NCBI GenBank assembly: GCA_965223755.1
Contig: CBDCXF010000001.1
Span: 124,001-188,000 of the forward strand
Length of the DNA: 64,000 nucleotides
From: CBDCXF01 sp965223755
GTDB lineage: Bacteria; Acidobacteriota; Thermoanaerobaculia; Multivoradales; JAHEKO01
Reading direction: 5' to 3'
This document shows positions 9,704-18,894 of this stretch, piece by piece (within the stretch, counting starts at the first letter, position 1; the number at the start of each line of letters is the position of its first letter). A program made the position numbers and the translations under genes. The notes under the pieces were generated by a model. That model worked only from the letters and a program-made list of their open reading frames with translations, was not told the origin of the DNA and did no database searches.

Positions 9704-9731
9704 AAGCCAACCCATCGAACGGAAGCGGGCA

Positions 9732-10208
9732 ATGCGCCGTCTAAGCATCGTCAGAACGCTGCGGCACTGGGGTGGCTATCTGTGGGCGTCGCCGAATTCG
9801 CTGCTGGGCTTATTTCTCGGCGTCGCGGGAAGAATCGCCGGAGGGCGCTGGAAGATCGTGCGCGGAGTCCTTGAAGTCGAGGGACCTTTGCTGGCCTGGC
9901 TGCTGCGCAGCGCGACCCCGGCGACCCACGCGGTGGAGGCGCTGACCTTGGGCCACGTCGTTCTCGGTCGCGATTCGGCCTGTTTGGCTCGGTGTCGCGA
10001 GCACGAGTGGGTGCACGTGAGGCAGTATGAGCGTCTGGGGCCGCTGTTTTTGCCGGTCTACGTCTTGGCTAGTGCCTGGGCTTGGGGACGTGGAGGGTGT
10101 GCCTACAGGGACAACTTTCTGGAGCACGAGGCCTACAAACATGCGCCCATCAACGAAGACGCATGCCGCGGTGAACATGGGCCGACCATCGACCTTACCC
10201 TCCAGTAG
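9732..10208 (+). CDS. Small membrane protein with an HExxH motif
   Basis: A 158-residue protein with hydrophobic segments near residues 15-35 and 100-118. A conspicuous REHEWVHVRQYERLGPLF stretch contains HExxH followed by a run of charged residues, with a further Glu-His (FLEHEAYKHA) about 40 residues later that could complete a zinc site. This looks like a reduced membrane metallopeptidase-like fold, but no family name is certain. It follows the DUF418 gene by 28 bp on the same strand. Confidence 0.65.
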   Translation: MRRLSIVRTLRHWGGYLWASPNSLLGLFLGVAGRIAGGRWKIVRGVLEVEGPLLAWLLRSATPATHAVEALTLGHVVLGRDSACLARCREHEWVHVRQYERLGPLFLPVYVLASAWAWGRGGCAYRDNFLEHEAYKHAPINEDACRGEHGPTIDLTLQ

Positions 10209-10321
10209 CCGTCGCCGGAACCTGGTGTTGTTGGTCAGTGGGTGAGGTCCGATTTGTTTACTCCTCATTCGGGGACGGGCGAAGATGCCGGTCCTCCGGC
10301 GCCAGTCTGCGGCCTCTTTTT

Positions 10322-10350
10322 TTGACATCAGCCGGTACCTCGGGTACCAT
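10322..10350 (+). promoter_or_regulatory. Predicted sigma-70-type promoter of the transport operon
   Basis: TTGACA at 10322-10327 is a perfect -35 consensus. It is followed after exactly 17 bases by TACCAT (10345-10350), a 4/6 match to the -10 box. It lies about 70 bases ahead of the TTG start of the MMPL gene and just after a T-rich run. Two GGTACC palindromes fall inside it, one in the spacer and one over the -10 box. Confidence 0.5.
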
Positions 10351-10370
10351 CGCAGTACTTTTGGTACCGG
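10332..10370. promoter_or_regulatory. Operator-like cluster of three GGTACC palindromes
   Basis: GGTACC occurs at 10334-10339, 10343-10348 and 10363-10368. The outer copies extend to CCGGTACC and GGTACCGG, making one larger inverted repeat. The position over the promoter elements is what a repressor operator would occupy. The TetR-family gene at the 3' end of the same gene string (20645-21298) is the obvious candidate binder; this is inference. Confidence 0.4.
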
Positions 10371-10418
10371 AGCAACCACGAGTCAATTGCTCCAGGGCTT
10401 TTTTGGGGGGGGCTGGAA

Positions 10419-12842
10419 TTGGGATTACAGAGATGGAAGCGCCGCATCGCGCGATTCACCCTGGATCATCGCGCCCCATGTTTGGCGGTCCTGGCCGCGA
10501 TCACCGCATTCTTCTTTATCGGTGCCCTGCGGGTCGAACTGAAAACGATTTTCTCCGATCTCCTACCCACGACTCATCCCTTCGTTCGCACTTACCTAGC
10601 CCACCCGAATTTCGGCAATCCGCTCACGGTCACCGTCTTGGTTCAGCGCCTCGACGGCGACATCTACAACCCGCAGACGCTGGCCAAAGTCTGGGACCTT
10701 ACGCGCGAGATCGATCTCGCCCCAGCGGTCGATCACGATCAGATTCTTTCGATCGCTACCGAAAAGGCGCGGTATGCCGAAGCCACCGCCTACGGAATCG
10801 AGAGCAATCCGCTGATGGGCGATACGCCGCCCGCCGATGCAATTGAGATTGAAGAGTTTCGCGACCGGGTCGCCAAGGCGCCCAACGCGCGCACCTTTTT
10901 GATCTCGGCCGATGCCACCGCGACATTAGTCACGGCAACCTTCATCGAAAGCAACCTCGACTATCGCGAGACCTTCGAGTTCATTTCGGCGATGGTGGCC
11001 AAACACGCTGACGACGAACATCGTCTCCACGTCGCCGGCCAACCGATGCTCACTGGTTGGGTGTATCGCTACGAAGCGCAGATGTTGATCATCTTCGCGG
11101 TCACCGCGACCGCTTTGCTCCTGGCGTTGGTGGCCTACATGCGTAACGTGCCGGGAGTGCTCACTCCGCTGGTGACCAGCTTGGTTTCGGCGATTTGGGG
11201 CTTCGGCTTGGTGGGGTGGTTGGGAGCTCCAGTGGAGCCGCTGCTGATGGTCGTGCCCCTGCTCTTGGTGGCACGGGCGTTCAGCCATTGCGTGCAGTTC
11301 ATCGAGCGCTATTACGAGGTCTTTCAACAGGTGGGGGACCGCCGTAAGGCGGCAGAGATCGCGCTCGAAGTCATGCTTCCCCCGGGAGTGCTCGGGATCG
11401 TTACCGACGCCACCGGGTTGTTCCTCATTGGCGTTGCGCCGATCCCCGCGATGGAGCGCTTTGCTTTGTTTTGCGGCCATTGGGCGTTGAGCCTGATTCC
11501 GACCAATATCTTTTTGTCCCCGCTGTTGCTGTCGCTATTTCCCGAGCCCAAGAACGCCTCACAATTGACCGGTCGGGGAGCCGTCCACGGCTTCCACGCC
11601 TGGGTGCGGCGGAGCTTGCAGCGGCTGAGCCGGCTCAGCTACGGACGAAGAGCACCTGCCACCGCGGTTGTCGTCGCGATCATCGCCATCGTTAGCGTGG
11701 TGGCCAGCTTGCAGTTGAAGGTAGGCAATCCGGTGGAAGGGAGCAGTCTCTTATGGGACGACTCGGAATATAACCGCGCGGTGGCGGAAATCAACCGCCA
11801 CTTCCCGGGCCTCAACACCCTGGAGGTGGTTTTTGAGGCCAAGGATCCCGAAAGCGTTGAGCGCGTCGTGCGCAAGGCCGACACGATCTTCACCATGAAT
11901 CGGCTGCAACGGTTGCTCGAGGCGGCACCGGATCCACCGGCCGCAACGCTGTCATTTGCCGACTACCTGCCCGAAGCGAACCGTTTGTTCAGTGGGGGCA
12001 ATCCTAAATGGGCGCCGCTCGACCCCACCGATGCGGCGGTCGGTGCTGCGGCCACAGCCACTCTTTTCGGCACCAATCCGAAGGCCTTTCTGCACGTCAC
12101 TGATTTCGTGCAGCAGAATGCCAGCGTTTCGCTCTGGTACAAGAACAACAAGCAAGACACGGTCGACCGGGCGCTGGCACAGACCCGCGACGCGATCGCC
12201 AAAATCGGTGCCGACCACGAAGATTTCCGCGTTCGGTTGGGGACGGGAACGATCGCCTTGCAGCAGTCGATCAACGACACGGTCGATCGCTACCAGTGGG
12301 TCATTCTGCTGTTGCTCAACGCGGTGATCTGGATTACCTGCGGGTTGGCCTACCGCTCGGTGGTAGCCGGGCTGTTGCTGTTGGTGCCGGTGAACCTCTC
12401 CAATCTGATGCTGGGCGCCACCATGGTGGCGATCGGCGTCGGCTTGGACGTCAACACTCTGCCGATCGCCGCCATCGGCATCGGCGTCGGCATCGACTAC
12501 GGTATCTATCTGCTCAGCCGTATCTGCGAGGAATACCAGGCCAGCCAGGACTATGGGCGGGCGATTTCGGCCGCGGTTTCGACCACCGGCAAAGCGATTT
12601 TCTTCACCGCCACGATTGTCCTCATCGGTATTCTTCCCTGGTATTTCCTGTCCGATCTCAAGTTTCTCGCCGACATGGGCATGTTGCTGGTGTTGGTGAT
12701 GCTGATCAATATGGTGATCGCCCTGATCGTCGTGCCGCTCCTGGTATGGCTCGGCAAGCCACGGTTCGTGCGATCCAAAGACATTCTGATCGGTGAGGGG
12801 GTTGATCTCTCGGTCTACTCACTCGCCGAGCCGGAGTCCTAA
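10419..12842 (+). CDS. MMPL/RND-superfamily exporter
   Basis: An 807-residue, ~12-helix pump with two internal repeats, each a membrane helix followed by a large periplasmic loop and five helices. Conserved helix-4 type sequence appears as AIGIGVGIDYGIYLLSR in the second half, with a matching, more divergent segment in the first half. The start is a TTG preceded by a G-rich stretch, and no in-frame ATG lies near the N terminus, so the exact start is uncertain. It heads a run of same-strand genes (DUF1329, YCF48-like, DUF1302, DUF1329) with spacings of 26, -1, -4 and 17 bases. Related pumps are linked to movement of hydrophobic molecules; I infer that here. Confidence 0.9.
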   Translation: MGLQRWKRRIARFTLDHRAPCLAVLAAITAFFFIGALRVELKTIFSDLLPTTHPFVRTYLAHPNFGNPLTVTVLVQRLDGDIYNPQTLAKVWDLTREIDLAPAVDHDQILSIATEKARYAEATAYGIESNPLMGDTPPADAIEIEEFRDRVAKAPNARTFLISADATATLVTATFIESNLDYRETFEFISAMVAKHADDEHRLHVAGQPMLTGWVYRYEAQMLIIFAVTATALLLALVAYMRNVPGVLTPLVTSLVSAIWGFGLVGWLGAPVEPLLMVVPLLLVARAFSHCVQFIERYYEVFQQVGDRRKAAEIALEVMLPPGVLGIVTDATGLFLIGVAPIPAMERFALFCGHWALSLIPTNIFLSPLLLSLFPEPKNASQLTGRGAVHGFHAWVRRSLQRLSRLSYGRRAPATAVVVAIIAIVSVVASLQLKVGNPVEGSSLLWDDSEYNRAVAEINRHFPGLNTLEVVFEAKDPESVERVVRKADTIFTMNRLQRLLEAAPDPPAATLSFADYLPEANRLFSGGNPKWAPLDPTDAAVGAAATATLFGTNPKAFLHVTDFVQQNASVSLWYKNNKQDTVDRALAQTRDAIAKIGADHEDFRVRLGTGTIALQQSINDTVDRYQWVILLLLNAVIWITCGLAYRSVVAGLLLLVPVNLSNLMLGATMVAIGVGLDVNTLPIAAIGIGVGIDYGIYLLSRICEEYQASQDYGRAISAAVSTTGKAIFFTATIVLIGILPWYFLSDLKFLADMGMLLVLVMLINMVIALIVVPLLVWLGKPRFVRSKDILIGEGVDLSVYSLAEPES

Positions 12843-12868
12843 GCCAAGGAGCCATAAGGAGGACCCAA

Positions 12869-14239
12869 ATGCACATACGCAAGTACGACCGTGAGTTCAG
12901 CCGGCGGCACTTTTTGAGGTTGTCGGCGATGGGGGTCGCTTCCGCTGGTGTCCTCGGCCCGTTTTGGGAAGCGTTCGCCCAGACCGGTGATGGCTCCCAG
13001 GCCTATCCGGACGAACTCCTGTCGATTGACGCCTACACCCAGGGCAAGCTGTCGGTCGGCGACGTGATCACCGCTGACAACGTTGAGATCGTCAAGGACT
13101 TGATCGATCCGGTTTGCTATCAGCAAGTCAAGACCATGGGGCGGAGGATCAAGCTCGGTCCCACGATCACCGACCTCTATCAATTGATGCCTCACGAATA
13201 CCTTGAGGCAACGCTGTCGAACACCGGCAAGGCGGCATTCGACGCCAATGGCAACGTGGTGACCAAGGCCGACGGCTCGCCGTGGATCGGCGGCAATCCG
13301 TTTCCCGACCCGCAGACCGGCGACGAGGTGATGGCCAGCCAAACCATGAGTTGGGGCCGTCACGATTCCTCGTTTTACGCCGTCAAGGAGTGGGACTACG
13401 GCGCGCGCGGTCAAGGCGAGTATGCCTACGAGTTCAACTGGTCGGAGATGCAGGGCACCGGCCGCTTGGTACTCGATCCGAAGCCACACTGGCGCGAGGA
13501 CCACATTCGCTACCAGTCAATCTTTTTTGTTTCTCCCAACGACGTCAAAGGCTCGTCGTTTCTCAATGTCTGGCCCTACGACCAGAACGAATTTCCGGAG
13601 CTGCAAGGCTACCTTCCGGCCTTCAAACGCGTGCGCCGTTTTCCGACCAACCAACGGTTCGAGCCGGTGATCCCCGGCTCGACGTTCTTTCTCTCCGACG
13701 CCTGGGCCACCGGCGATCCCTTCCGCACTTGGGGAAACTACAAGATCGTCGGTCGCGGGCCCTTCCTCGGCTGCGTCGGCGGTGACTGGGCCGGAGATCG
13801 CCCCAACTGGGAGAAGTCGCGGCACCAGGGCGACCCGCACCAATTCTTTGACTTGACGTTTCAGCTCATCCCCGACGTCGTGGTCGTCGAAGCCGAGCCG
13901 GTCAAGTACCCGCGTGCTCCAGTGAGCAAAAAGCGCGTGTGGATCGATGCCCGCACCGGGATCTACTGCGCCTATGTGACTTACGACCGGCGCGGCGAGG
14001 TGTGGAAGAGCTTCGAGCCTTCCTACTCGCTCTACCGACAGGGCGACGTGGTCGAAATGGACGGCAAGCATCCGCTTTGGAGCTGGATTGCGGTAATGAC
14101 ACACGACATTCAGACCAACCGCTTAACACTGCTGGAACAGGTCGAAAGTACCCGAGGAGGGTATCGATCGCACTACAACGACCAATCGGACTACGATAAG
14201 TACCTGACAGTTCAGGCCATCAACCGGCTGGGCGCTTAA
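12869..14239 (+). CDS. DUF1329 (LolA/LolB-fold) protein with Tat signal, copy A
   Basis: A 456-residue protein of the DUF1329 family, which belongs to the LolA/LolB superfamily of periplasmic lipid carriers. AAGGAGG lies 6 bases before the ATG. The N terminus IRKYDREFSRRHFLRL is a textbook twin-arginine motif (Arg12-Arg13), followed by a weakly hydrophobic stretch and an AFAQ cleavage site. Conserved body segments include YLPAFKRVRRFPTNQRFEP and VKYPRAP. The paralogue at 17111-18487 shares these almost word for word. Likely a periplasmic shuttle between the MMPL pump and the DUF1302 barrel; this role is inferred. Confidence 0.9.
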   Translation: MHIRKYDREFSRRHFLRLSAMGVASAGVLGPFWEAFAQTGDGSQAYPDELLSIDAYTQGKLSVGDVITADNVEIVKDLIDPVCYQQVKTMGRRIKLGPTITDLYQLMPHEYLEATLSNTGKAAFDANGNVVTKADGSPWIGGNPFPDPQTGDEVMASQTMSWGRHDSSFYAVKEWDYGARGQGEYAYEFNWSEMQGTGRLVLDPKPHWREDHIRYQSIFFVSPNDVKGSSFLNVWPYDQNEFPELQGYLPAFKRVRRFPTNQRFEPVIPGSTFFLSDAWATGDPFRTWGNYKIVGRGPFLGCVGGDWAGDRPNWEKSRHQGDPHQFFDLTFQLIPDVVVVEAEPVKYPRAPVSKKRVWIDARTGIYCAYVTYDRRGEVWKSFEPSYSLYRQGDVVEMDGKHPLWSWIAVMTHDIQTNRLTLLEQVESTRGGYRSHYNDQSDYDKYLTVQAINRLGA

Positions 14240-15276
14240 TGCAGCGAAGCGGCCGAGCCCGGCGTAATCCGCTTTGGCGACCGCTGCCATCCTTGTTGGT
14301 GGCCCTATTTTGCCTCGCGACCACAACTGTCGTTGCGATCGCCGCGGAGTTCGACATCGTGCGAACGGGTCTGCCGCACGACGCACTCTACGACATCGCT
14401 TTTGACGGCCGGCATGGTCTGGCGGTCGGTGCTTACGGAGTGGTGCTGGCTAGCGAGGACGGCGGCGAGACTTGGCGGCCGTTGGAGAGTGGAGTCGAAG
14501 ACGCGCTCTTGGGCGCGACCACCGCTGGTTGCTCGGCGGATCTCATTGTCGGTCAGCAGGGCTTGATCTTACGTCGGGAGGATGGTGGCGCCTGGCGGCG
14601 CGTAGACAGCGGCAGCGCCGAGAGACTTTTTGCGGTGGCTTGTGACGACGAGGGGCTGGCGTTCGCGGTCGGCGGGTTCGGCACCGTTTTGATGTCGACC
14701 GATACCGGCCGCTCGTGGTCGCAGGTGGTGTTTGATTGGCAGCAACTCACCGGCGATGTTTACGAGCCGCATCTATATGCGGTCGCCATTAGTGCTGAAG
14801 GCGAGGTATTGATCGGAGGTGAGTTCGCACTCATCCTCGGCTCCGACGATCACGGCGCGACTTGGGAACGCCGGCACAGTGGCGACGCGTCGATCTTTGA
14901 CTTCCATCTTCGCGCCGATGGAAGCGGCTATGCCGTCGGCCAGGACGGTCTAGTGCTCAAAAGTGCAGACCACGGATCCAGTTGGCAGATGTTGGAAACG
15001 GCCTCGGTGGGTGACCACAACTTGTTGTCCGTGCTCGCATTGCCGGGCGGCCAGGTCGCCGTGGCCGGGACGCGGACATTGGCGACGTCGGATGATGGCG
15101 GTGTCAGTTGGTGGCGATCGCAGTCACCGTTGGTGCGGACGAGTTGGTATGTCGCATTGGATGCGGCGAGCGGTTCAGCGGCGCCAGCCGCGGTATTCGC
15201 GGTTGGAGAGCGAGGGACGATCATCAAGGTCCCCCTAGCAGAACAATCACAACCAGTGGAGGAGACCTATCCATGA
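14239..15276 (+). CDS. YCF48/BNR-type beta-propeller protein
   Basis: A 345-residue exported protein. Residues 1-36 form a signal peptide (LVALFCLATTTVVAIAA). The mature part has at least five copies of a propeller-blade motif: SEDGGETW, STDTGRSW, SDDHGATW, SADHGSSW and SDDGGVSW. This is the pattern of YCF48/photosystem-assembly-like and sialidase-like propellers. The ATG overlaps the upstream stop (TAATG) and its own stop overlaps the next start (ATGA), so it is translationally coupled to both neighbours. Probably a periplasmic scaffold or chaperone for the transport system. Confidence 0.88.
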   Translation: MQRSGRARRNPLWRPLPSLLVALFCLATTTVVAIAAEFDIVRTGLPHDALYDIAFDGRHGLAVGAYGVVLASEDGGETWRPLESGVEDALLGATTAGCSADLIVGQQGLILRREDGGAWRRVDSGSAERLFAVACDDEGLAFAVGGFGTVLMSTDTGRSWSQVVFDWQQLTGDVYEPHLYAVAISAEGEVLIGGEFALILGSDDHGATWERRHSGDASIFDFHLRADGSGYAVGQDGLVLKSADHGSSWQMLETASVGDHNLLSVLALPGGQVAVAGTRTLATSDDGGVSWWRSQSPLVRTSWYVALDAASGSAAPAAVFAVGERGTIIKVPLAEQSQPVEETYP

Positions 15277-17093
15277 AGAATCAATTTCACGCCATGTCCC
15301 TCGTATTTATGGCGACTGCTGTACTCGCGTCTGCCGGGCCATCTGCGGCCGGCGACGTCAGCGTGACTGGGTTCTTGCGACTGGAAGCGGCGCCACACCT
15401 CAGTAGCGAGGAAAACCCCTACAACCAATTCGGTAACGAGTTCAACGGCGTGACGGTGGTCAATAGCCTGGGGAACGCAATCACCCGTGGTGGCGTCAGC
15501 CGAGACACCGATTTCAACGTTCTGACCGCGCGATTGGAACTCGACATCCAGGCACGACTCGGTGACAACTGGACCGGCTACGCTAAGTTGCGCGGTCTCT
15601 ACGACGGCATCAGCTCGGTCAACGACCAATTCGGCGACCCCAGCGCCTTCGAGGTTCCGTTCCGCGGCAGCTCGTCGAGCTACTTTGAGGCAGCCGGAGC
15701 CGATTGGATGCTCGATCTGCCGGCGCTCTATCTTGATTACAACAAAGGGCCTTACTGGTTGCGCTTCGGCAATCAGCAGATCGCCTGGGGCGAATCGATC
15801 TTCTTTCGCGTTCTCGACGTGCCCAGCGGTCTCGACACTCGCCGCCATCTGATTCTCGATGTAGCGGCGGAAGAATATGCCGACGAGCGCATCGCCGCAC
15901 CGGGTGTTCGCGGCAGTGTGCGGTTTGGCGACTGGGAGTTGGAGGGCTTTGGTCAGCTCTTCCAACCTACCGTCATCAACAACGAGAATACGCCCTTCAA
16001 CTTGGTGCCGGCGCAGTTCGTCGTGCAACAGGAACAGGGCTTCGACGCTGTCGACGGCGACTGGAATGCCGGCGTGCGGCTGCGCGGCCAGGAGGGCGAC
16101 CTCGGCATTCAGTTCATCGCCGTCCGCCGTCTCAATCCCGATGGTGTCTTTCGCTGGACCGAGTCGGGGATCAATCCTTTCGCCGGTATTCCCGGTCTCG
16201 AAGCTCTCGGCGCCTTGTTGGCCGGGACACCATTTGAAATCTCGCCGCAGGGAGTTTGGAGCGCCGAAGAGTGGTTCCGCTATGCCTCTCTCGTCCGGCT
16301 CGATGGCGTCGAAGGACTCAACTCGGCGATCTCTGAGTTTCCCGCCTCGCAGTTGCTGGGCGCCTTCGTCGCCAGCGACGATCCAACTGGGGTGTGCGTT
16401 GCCGTACTCGGCATCACCGATCCGCGAGTTTGTGCCGCGCTCGAGCTCGACATCTTCTTCGACCCGGTGCTCGGTCCGCTATTCGGCGGTGGCCTCGGAC
16501 CCCTGCGCGGCCATCTGGCGCGGGAGTATTTCTATGAGAACGTCTACGGGATCGGCCTCAACTATCTGGTAACGGCGGAGCCGGGGAGCTTCCTCGATCA
16601 GTTGGTGGTGCGCTTTGAAGCGACCATGACTCCCGACCGCACCTTCACCAATCCCAGCCTCAGCCGCAACTACATTGTCGAGGACGAGTTGGTCGCGTCG
16701 CTCGTGTTCGAGAAATACCACAAGTTTTCCCACGGTTTTCCCGCCACGTTTTTCGTCCTTGAGCACATGTACCGCTCGGAATCCGATCTCTTTGGCCGCC
16801 ACCTGAGCGGCAACGATAACGACGGCGTGCCGCGCGGTGATTCGGGCTTCAACGCCTCGGTGTTCGCGGTGCAACAGCCGTTTCCAAATCTCATCTGGCG
16901 TTTCGATCTCTCCGTCCTGTACGACTGGAAAGGCGGCTTGCTGGTGCAGCCGGCGGTGCGCTGGAAACCCAACGACAAGTTCATTTTGGAGGCGTTCTAC
17001 AACCACCTCGACAGTGATGGCGGCAATGACGACATCATGCAGACGATCGAGTGGGCCGACGAGCTGGGGTTGCGCTTTACCTACCAGTTCTGA
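15273..17093 (+). CDS. DUF1302-family outer-membrane beta-barrel protein
   Basis: The start is set at the ATG at 15273, with GGAGGAG about 9 bases upstream and an ATGA overlap with the previous gene; a longer open frame from 15108 overlaps that gene and adds no signal sequence. The 606-residue product begins with a clean signal peptide ending PSAAG and continues as alternating strands (VSVTGFLRLEAAPHL, GYAKLRGLY, YWLRFGNQQIAWGES). It ends LRFTYQF, a C-terminal aromatic as used for BAM recognition. DUF1302 proteins are predicted outer-membrane porin-like proteins commonly found beside DUF1329 genes. Likely the outer-membrane component of this system. Confidence 0.88.
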   Translation: MKNQFHAMSLVFMATAVLASAGPSAAGDVSVTGFLRLEAAPHLSSEENPYNQFGNEFNGVTVVNSLGNAITRGGVSRDTDFNVLTARLELDIQARLGDNWTGYAKLRGLYDGISSVNDQFGDPSAFEVPFRGSSSSYFEAAGADWMLDLPALYLDYNKGPYWLRFGNQQIAWGESIFFRVLDVPSGLDTRRHLILDVAAEEYADERIAAPGVRGSVRFGDWELEGFGQLFQPTVINNENTPFNLVPAQFVVQQEQGFDAVDGDWNAGVRLRGQEGDLGIQFIAVRRLNPDGVFRWTESGINPFAGIPGLEALGALLAGTPFEISPQGVWSAEEWFRYASLVRLDGVEGLNSAISEFPASQLLGAFVASDDPTGVCVAVLGITDPRVCAALELDIFFDPVLGPLFGGGLGPLRGHLAREYFYENVYGIGLNYLVTAEPGSFLDQLVVRFEATMTPDRTFTNPSLSRNYIVEDELVASLVFEKYHKFSHGFPATFFVLEHMYRSESDLFGRHLSGNDNDGVPRGDSGFNASVFAVQQPFPNLIWRFDLSVLYDWKGGLLVQPAVRWKPNDKFILEAFYNHLDSDGGNDDIMQTIEWADELGLRFTYQF

Positions 17094-17110
17094 GGAGACG
17101 GTCGCGGTCG

Positions 17111-18487
17111 ATGCTCATCCGCAAGTACGACCGTGGGTTCTCCCGCCGGCACTTCAACCGACTGCTGGCGGGCGGAGTGTTTGGCGGTGGCGTTCTGTGC
17201 TCATTGTGGCCAGCCCTGGCCGACGACGGAGACATCAGCCGCGCCTACCCCGACGAATTGCTCGACCTCGGCACGCTGACCGGCGGCAAGGTCGAAGCCG
17301 GTGACACGGTCACCGCCGACAATGTCGAACATGTCCGCAACCTGCTAACGCCAGTGCAGTACCGCCAAGTGGCGGAACTCGGACGCCGGTTGGAGGTCGG
17401 TACAACGACGACCGACTGGATGCAGCTCAGTCCGTGGGAGTACAACGAAGCCACGCTACGCCACCGCGGTCGCGCTCGCTTCGACGGCGACGGCAATGTC
17501 GTCGCCGACGATGGCGGGCCGTGGCTTGGCGGCAATCCGTTTCCGGAGCCGCGCACTGCGGTGGAGGCGTTCGCCGGCTTGACACTGAGTTGGGGGCGAC
17601 ACGACGCCGCCGTCGATCCCGTGCGCGAAGTCGATCTCGACCGAGAAGGTAACGAGGTCTATCACTACCAATCGTGCAGCGTCGAGCTTTCTCCCGTCGG
17701 TCGCTGTGTACTCGAGCCTCGACCCCATTGGCCGGGCCACGAACATCGGCTGCGCTACCACACGGTGTTCTTCACCACCCCGGCCGATGTCCGCGGCACC
17801 GCCTACCTCAACATCTGGCCTTACGACCAACGCCGCTTTCCAGAGCTCCACGGCTACCTCCCAGCCTTCAAACGAATCCGCCGTTATCCCACTAACCAAC
17901 GTTTTGAACCATTGATTCCCGGCGCCACCTTATACCTCTCCGATACCTGGGCTGCTGGCGACCCCTTTCTGACGTGGGGCGATTACCGGGTCGTCGGCCG
18001 CGGGCCCATGCTGGCGGCGGTGGCGGAGAACTGGGTTGGCAGAGATCCCGACTGGCGGCGCGGCACCCACGGTGGACCGCGAGGCTCGACGTTCTTCGAC
18101 ACTCGCGTCGAGTTGGTGCCGGAGGCGCTCGTGGTCGAGGCGCGGCCGGTGAAGTATCCCCGCGCTCCGGTGGGCAAGAAGCGCGTGTGGTTCGACGTCC
18201 GTACGATGCTGCCGATCGCGATGGTCAGCTACGACCGTAAAGACCAGCCTTTTCGCACCTTCGACGGTGCTTATTCCGTCTACCGCGCTGGCGACCGTGA
18301 GGTTCGCGACGGCGAACACCCTTACTGGTCGTGGACTCACGTCCATGCCCATGACGTCCAGACCGGCCGCATGTCTCGCCTCGAGCACGTGCGCCAGATC
18401 GCCGGTGGGCACACCGCCAGCGTCAACGACCCATCGGTTTATCAACGATATTTGACCCGCTCGGCGCTAGGCCGCCTGGGAGTTTGA
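17111..18487 (+). CDS. DUF1329 (LolA/LolB-fold) protein with Tat signal, copy B
   Basis: A 458-residue tandem paralogue of the gene at 12869. Alignment of the two N termini (M-x-I-R-K-Y-D-R) fixes the start at 17111 rather than an upstream in-frame codon; GAGGAG lies about 13 bases before it, overlapping the previous stop. It again has a twin-arginine motif (SRRHFNR) and an ALA cleavage site. Shared body motifs include YLPAFKRIRRYPTNQRFEP and RPVKYPRAPVGKKRVW. The duplication brackets the propeller and barrel genes, suggesting two carriers with different partners or substrates. Confidence 0.9.
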   Translation: MLIRKYDRGFSRRHFNRLLAGGVFGGGVLCSLWPALADDGDISRAYPDELLDLGTLTGGKVEAGDTVTADNVEHVRNLLTPVQYRQVAELGRRLEVGTTTTDWMQLSPWEYNEATLRHRGRARFDGDGNVVADDGGPWLGGNPFPEPRTAVEAFAGLTLSWGRHDAAVDPVREVDLDREGNEVYHYQSCSVELSPVGRCVLEPRPHWPGHEHRLRYHTVFFTTPADVRGTAYLNIWPYDQRRFPELHGYLPAFKRIRRYPTNQRFEPLIPGATLYLSDTWAAGDPFLTWGDYRVVGRGPMLAAVAENWVGRDPDWRRGTHGGPRGSTFFDTRVELVPEALVVEARPVKYPRAPVGKKRVWFDVRTMLPIAMVSYDRKDQPFRTFDGAYSVYRAGDREVRDGEHPYWSWTHVHAHDVQTGRMSRLEHVRQIAGGHTASVNDPSVYQRYLTRSALGRLGV

Positions 18488-18497
18488 AGGAGTCCGG

Positions 18498-18873
18498 ATG
18501 GCAAGTGGCGAGTACATCATGTCCATGGACGCCGGTGGCACCATGACCGACGCCTTCTTTGTCGATCGCGACGGACGGTTCGTGGTCGGCAAGGCGCAGA
18601 CGACGCCGGAAAACGAGTCGATTGGGTTTCGCGATTCGGTGCTCGATGGCCTCAAGTACTGGAGCGAAGAGCCCGCCGAGAGCTTTCCGCGCGTGGTCAC
18701 CGTCGGCTGCAAGGTGCTGATCTATCTATCGAGTGCTGCGGAAGTTCTACGATCCCATCAGCGGCACACTTCTCGAAGTCGAAGCGGTTCCCGAGGGCTA
18801 CCCATTCGTGCATGATTTCAAGCCCGACATCGACGGTTTCTATCGCGACTGGCTGGGAGTGGCGGTGCCGTGA
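18498..18873 (+). pseudogene. Remnant of an acetone-carboxylase-like operon (beta-subunit 5' end fused to gamma-subunit 3' end)
   Basis: A good ribosome site (AAGGAG) and ATG at 18498 begin MDAGGTMTDAFFVDRDGR, the N terminus of HyuA/acetone-carboxylase beta-type subunits, which are normally about 700 residues. Similarity stops after about 65 residues. From 18721 to the TGA at 18871-18873, in another frame, the sequence reads SGTLLEVEAVPEGYP and FYRDWLG, matching the C terminus of acetone-carboxylase gamma-type subunits. The simplest reading is one large internal deletion that removed most of the beta, all of the alpha and most of the gamma gene. Confidence 0.65.
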
Positions 18874-18894
18874 CCGTGGCGTCGAGGAAGATTC

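Noticed and set aside
15108..15272. Extended N terminus of the DUF1302 gene
   Set aside because: It lies inside the propeller gene; the ATG at 15273 has a strong ribosome site and opens a signal peptide.
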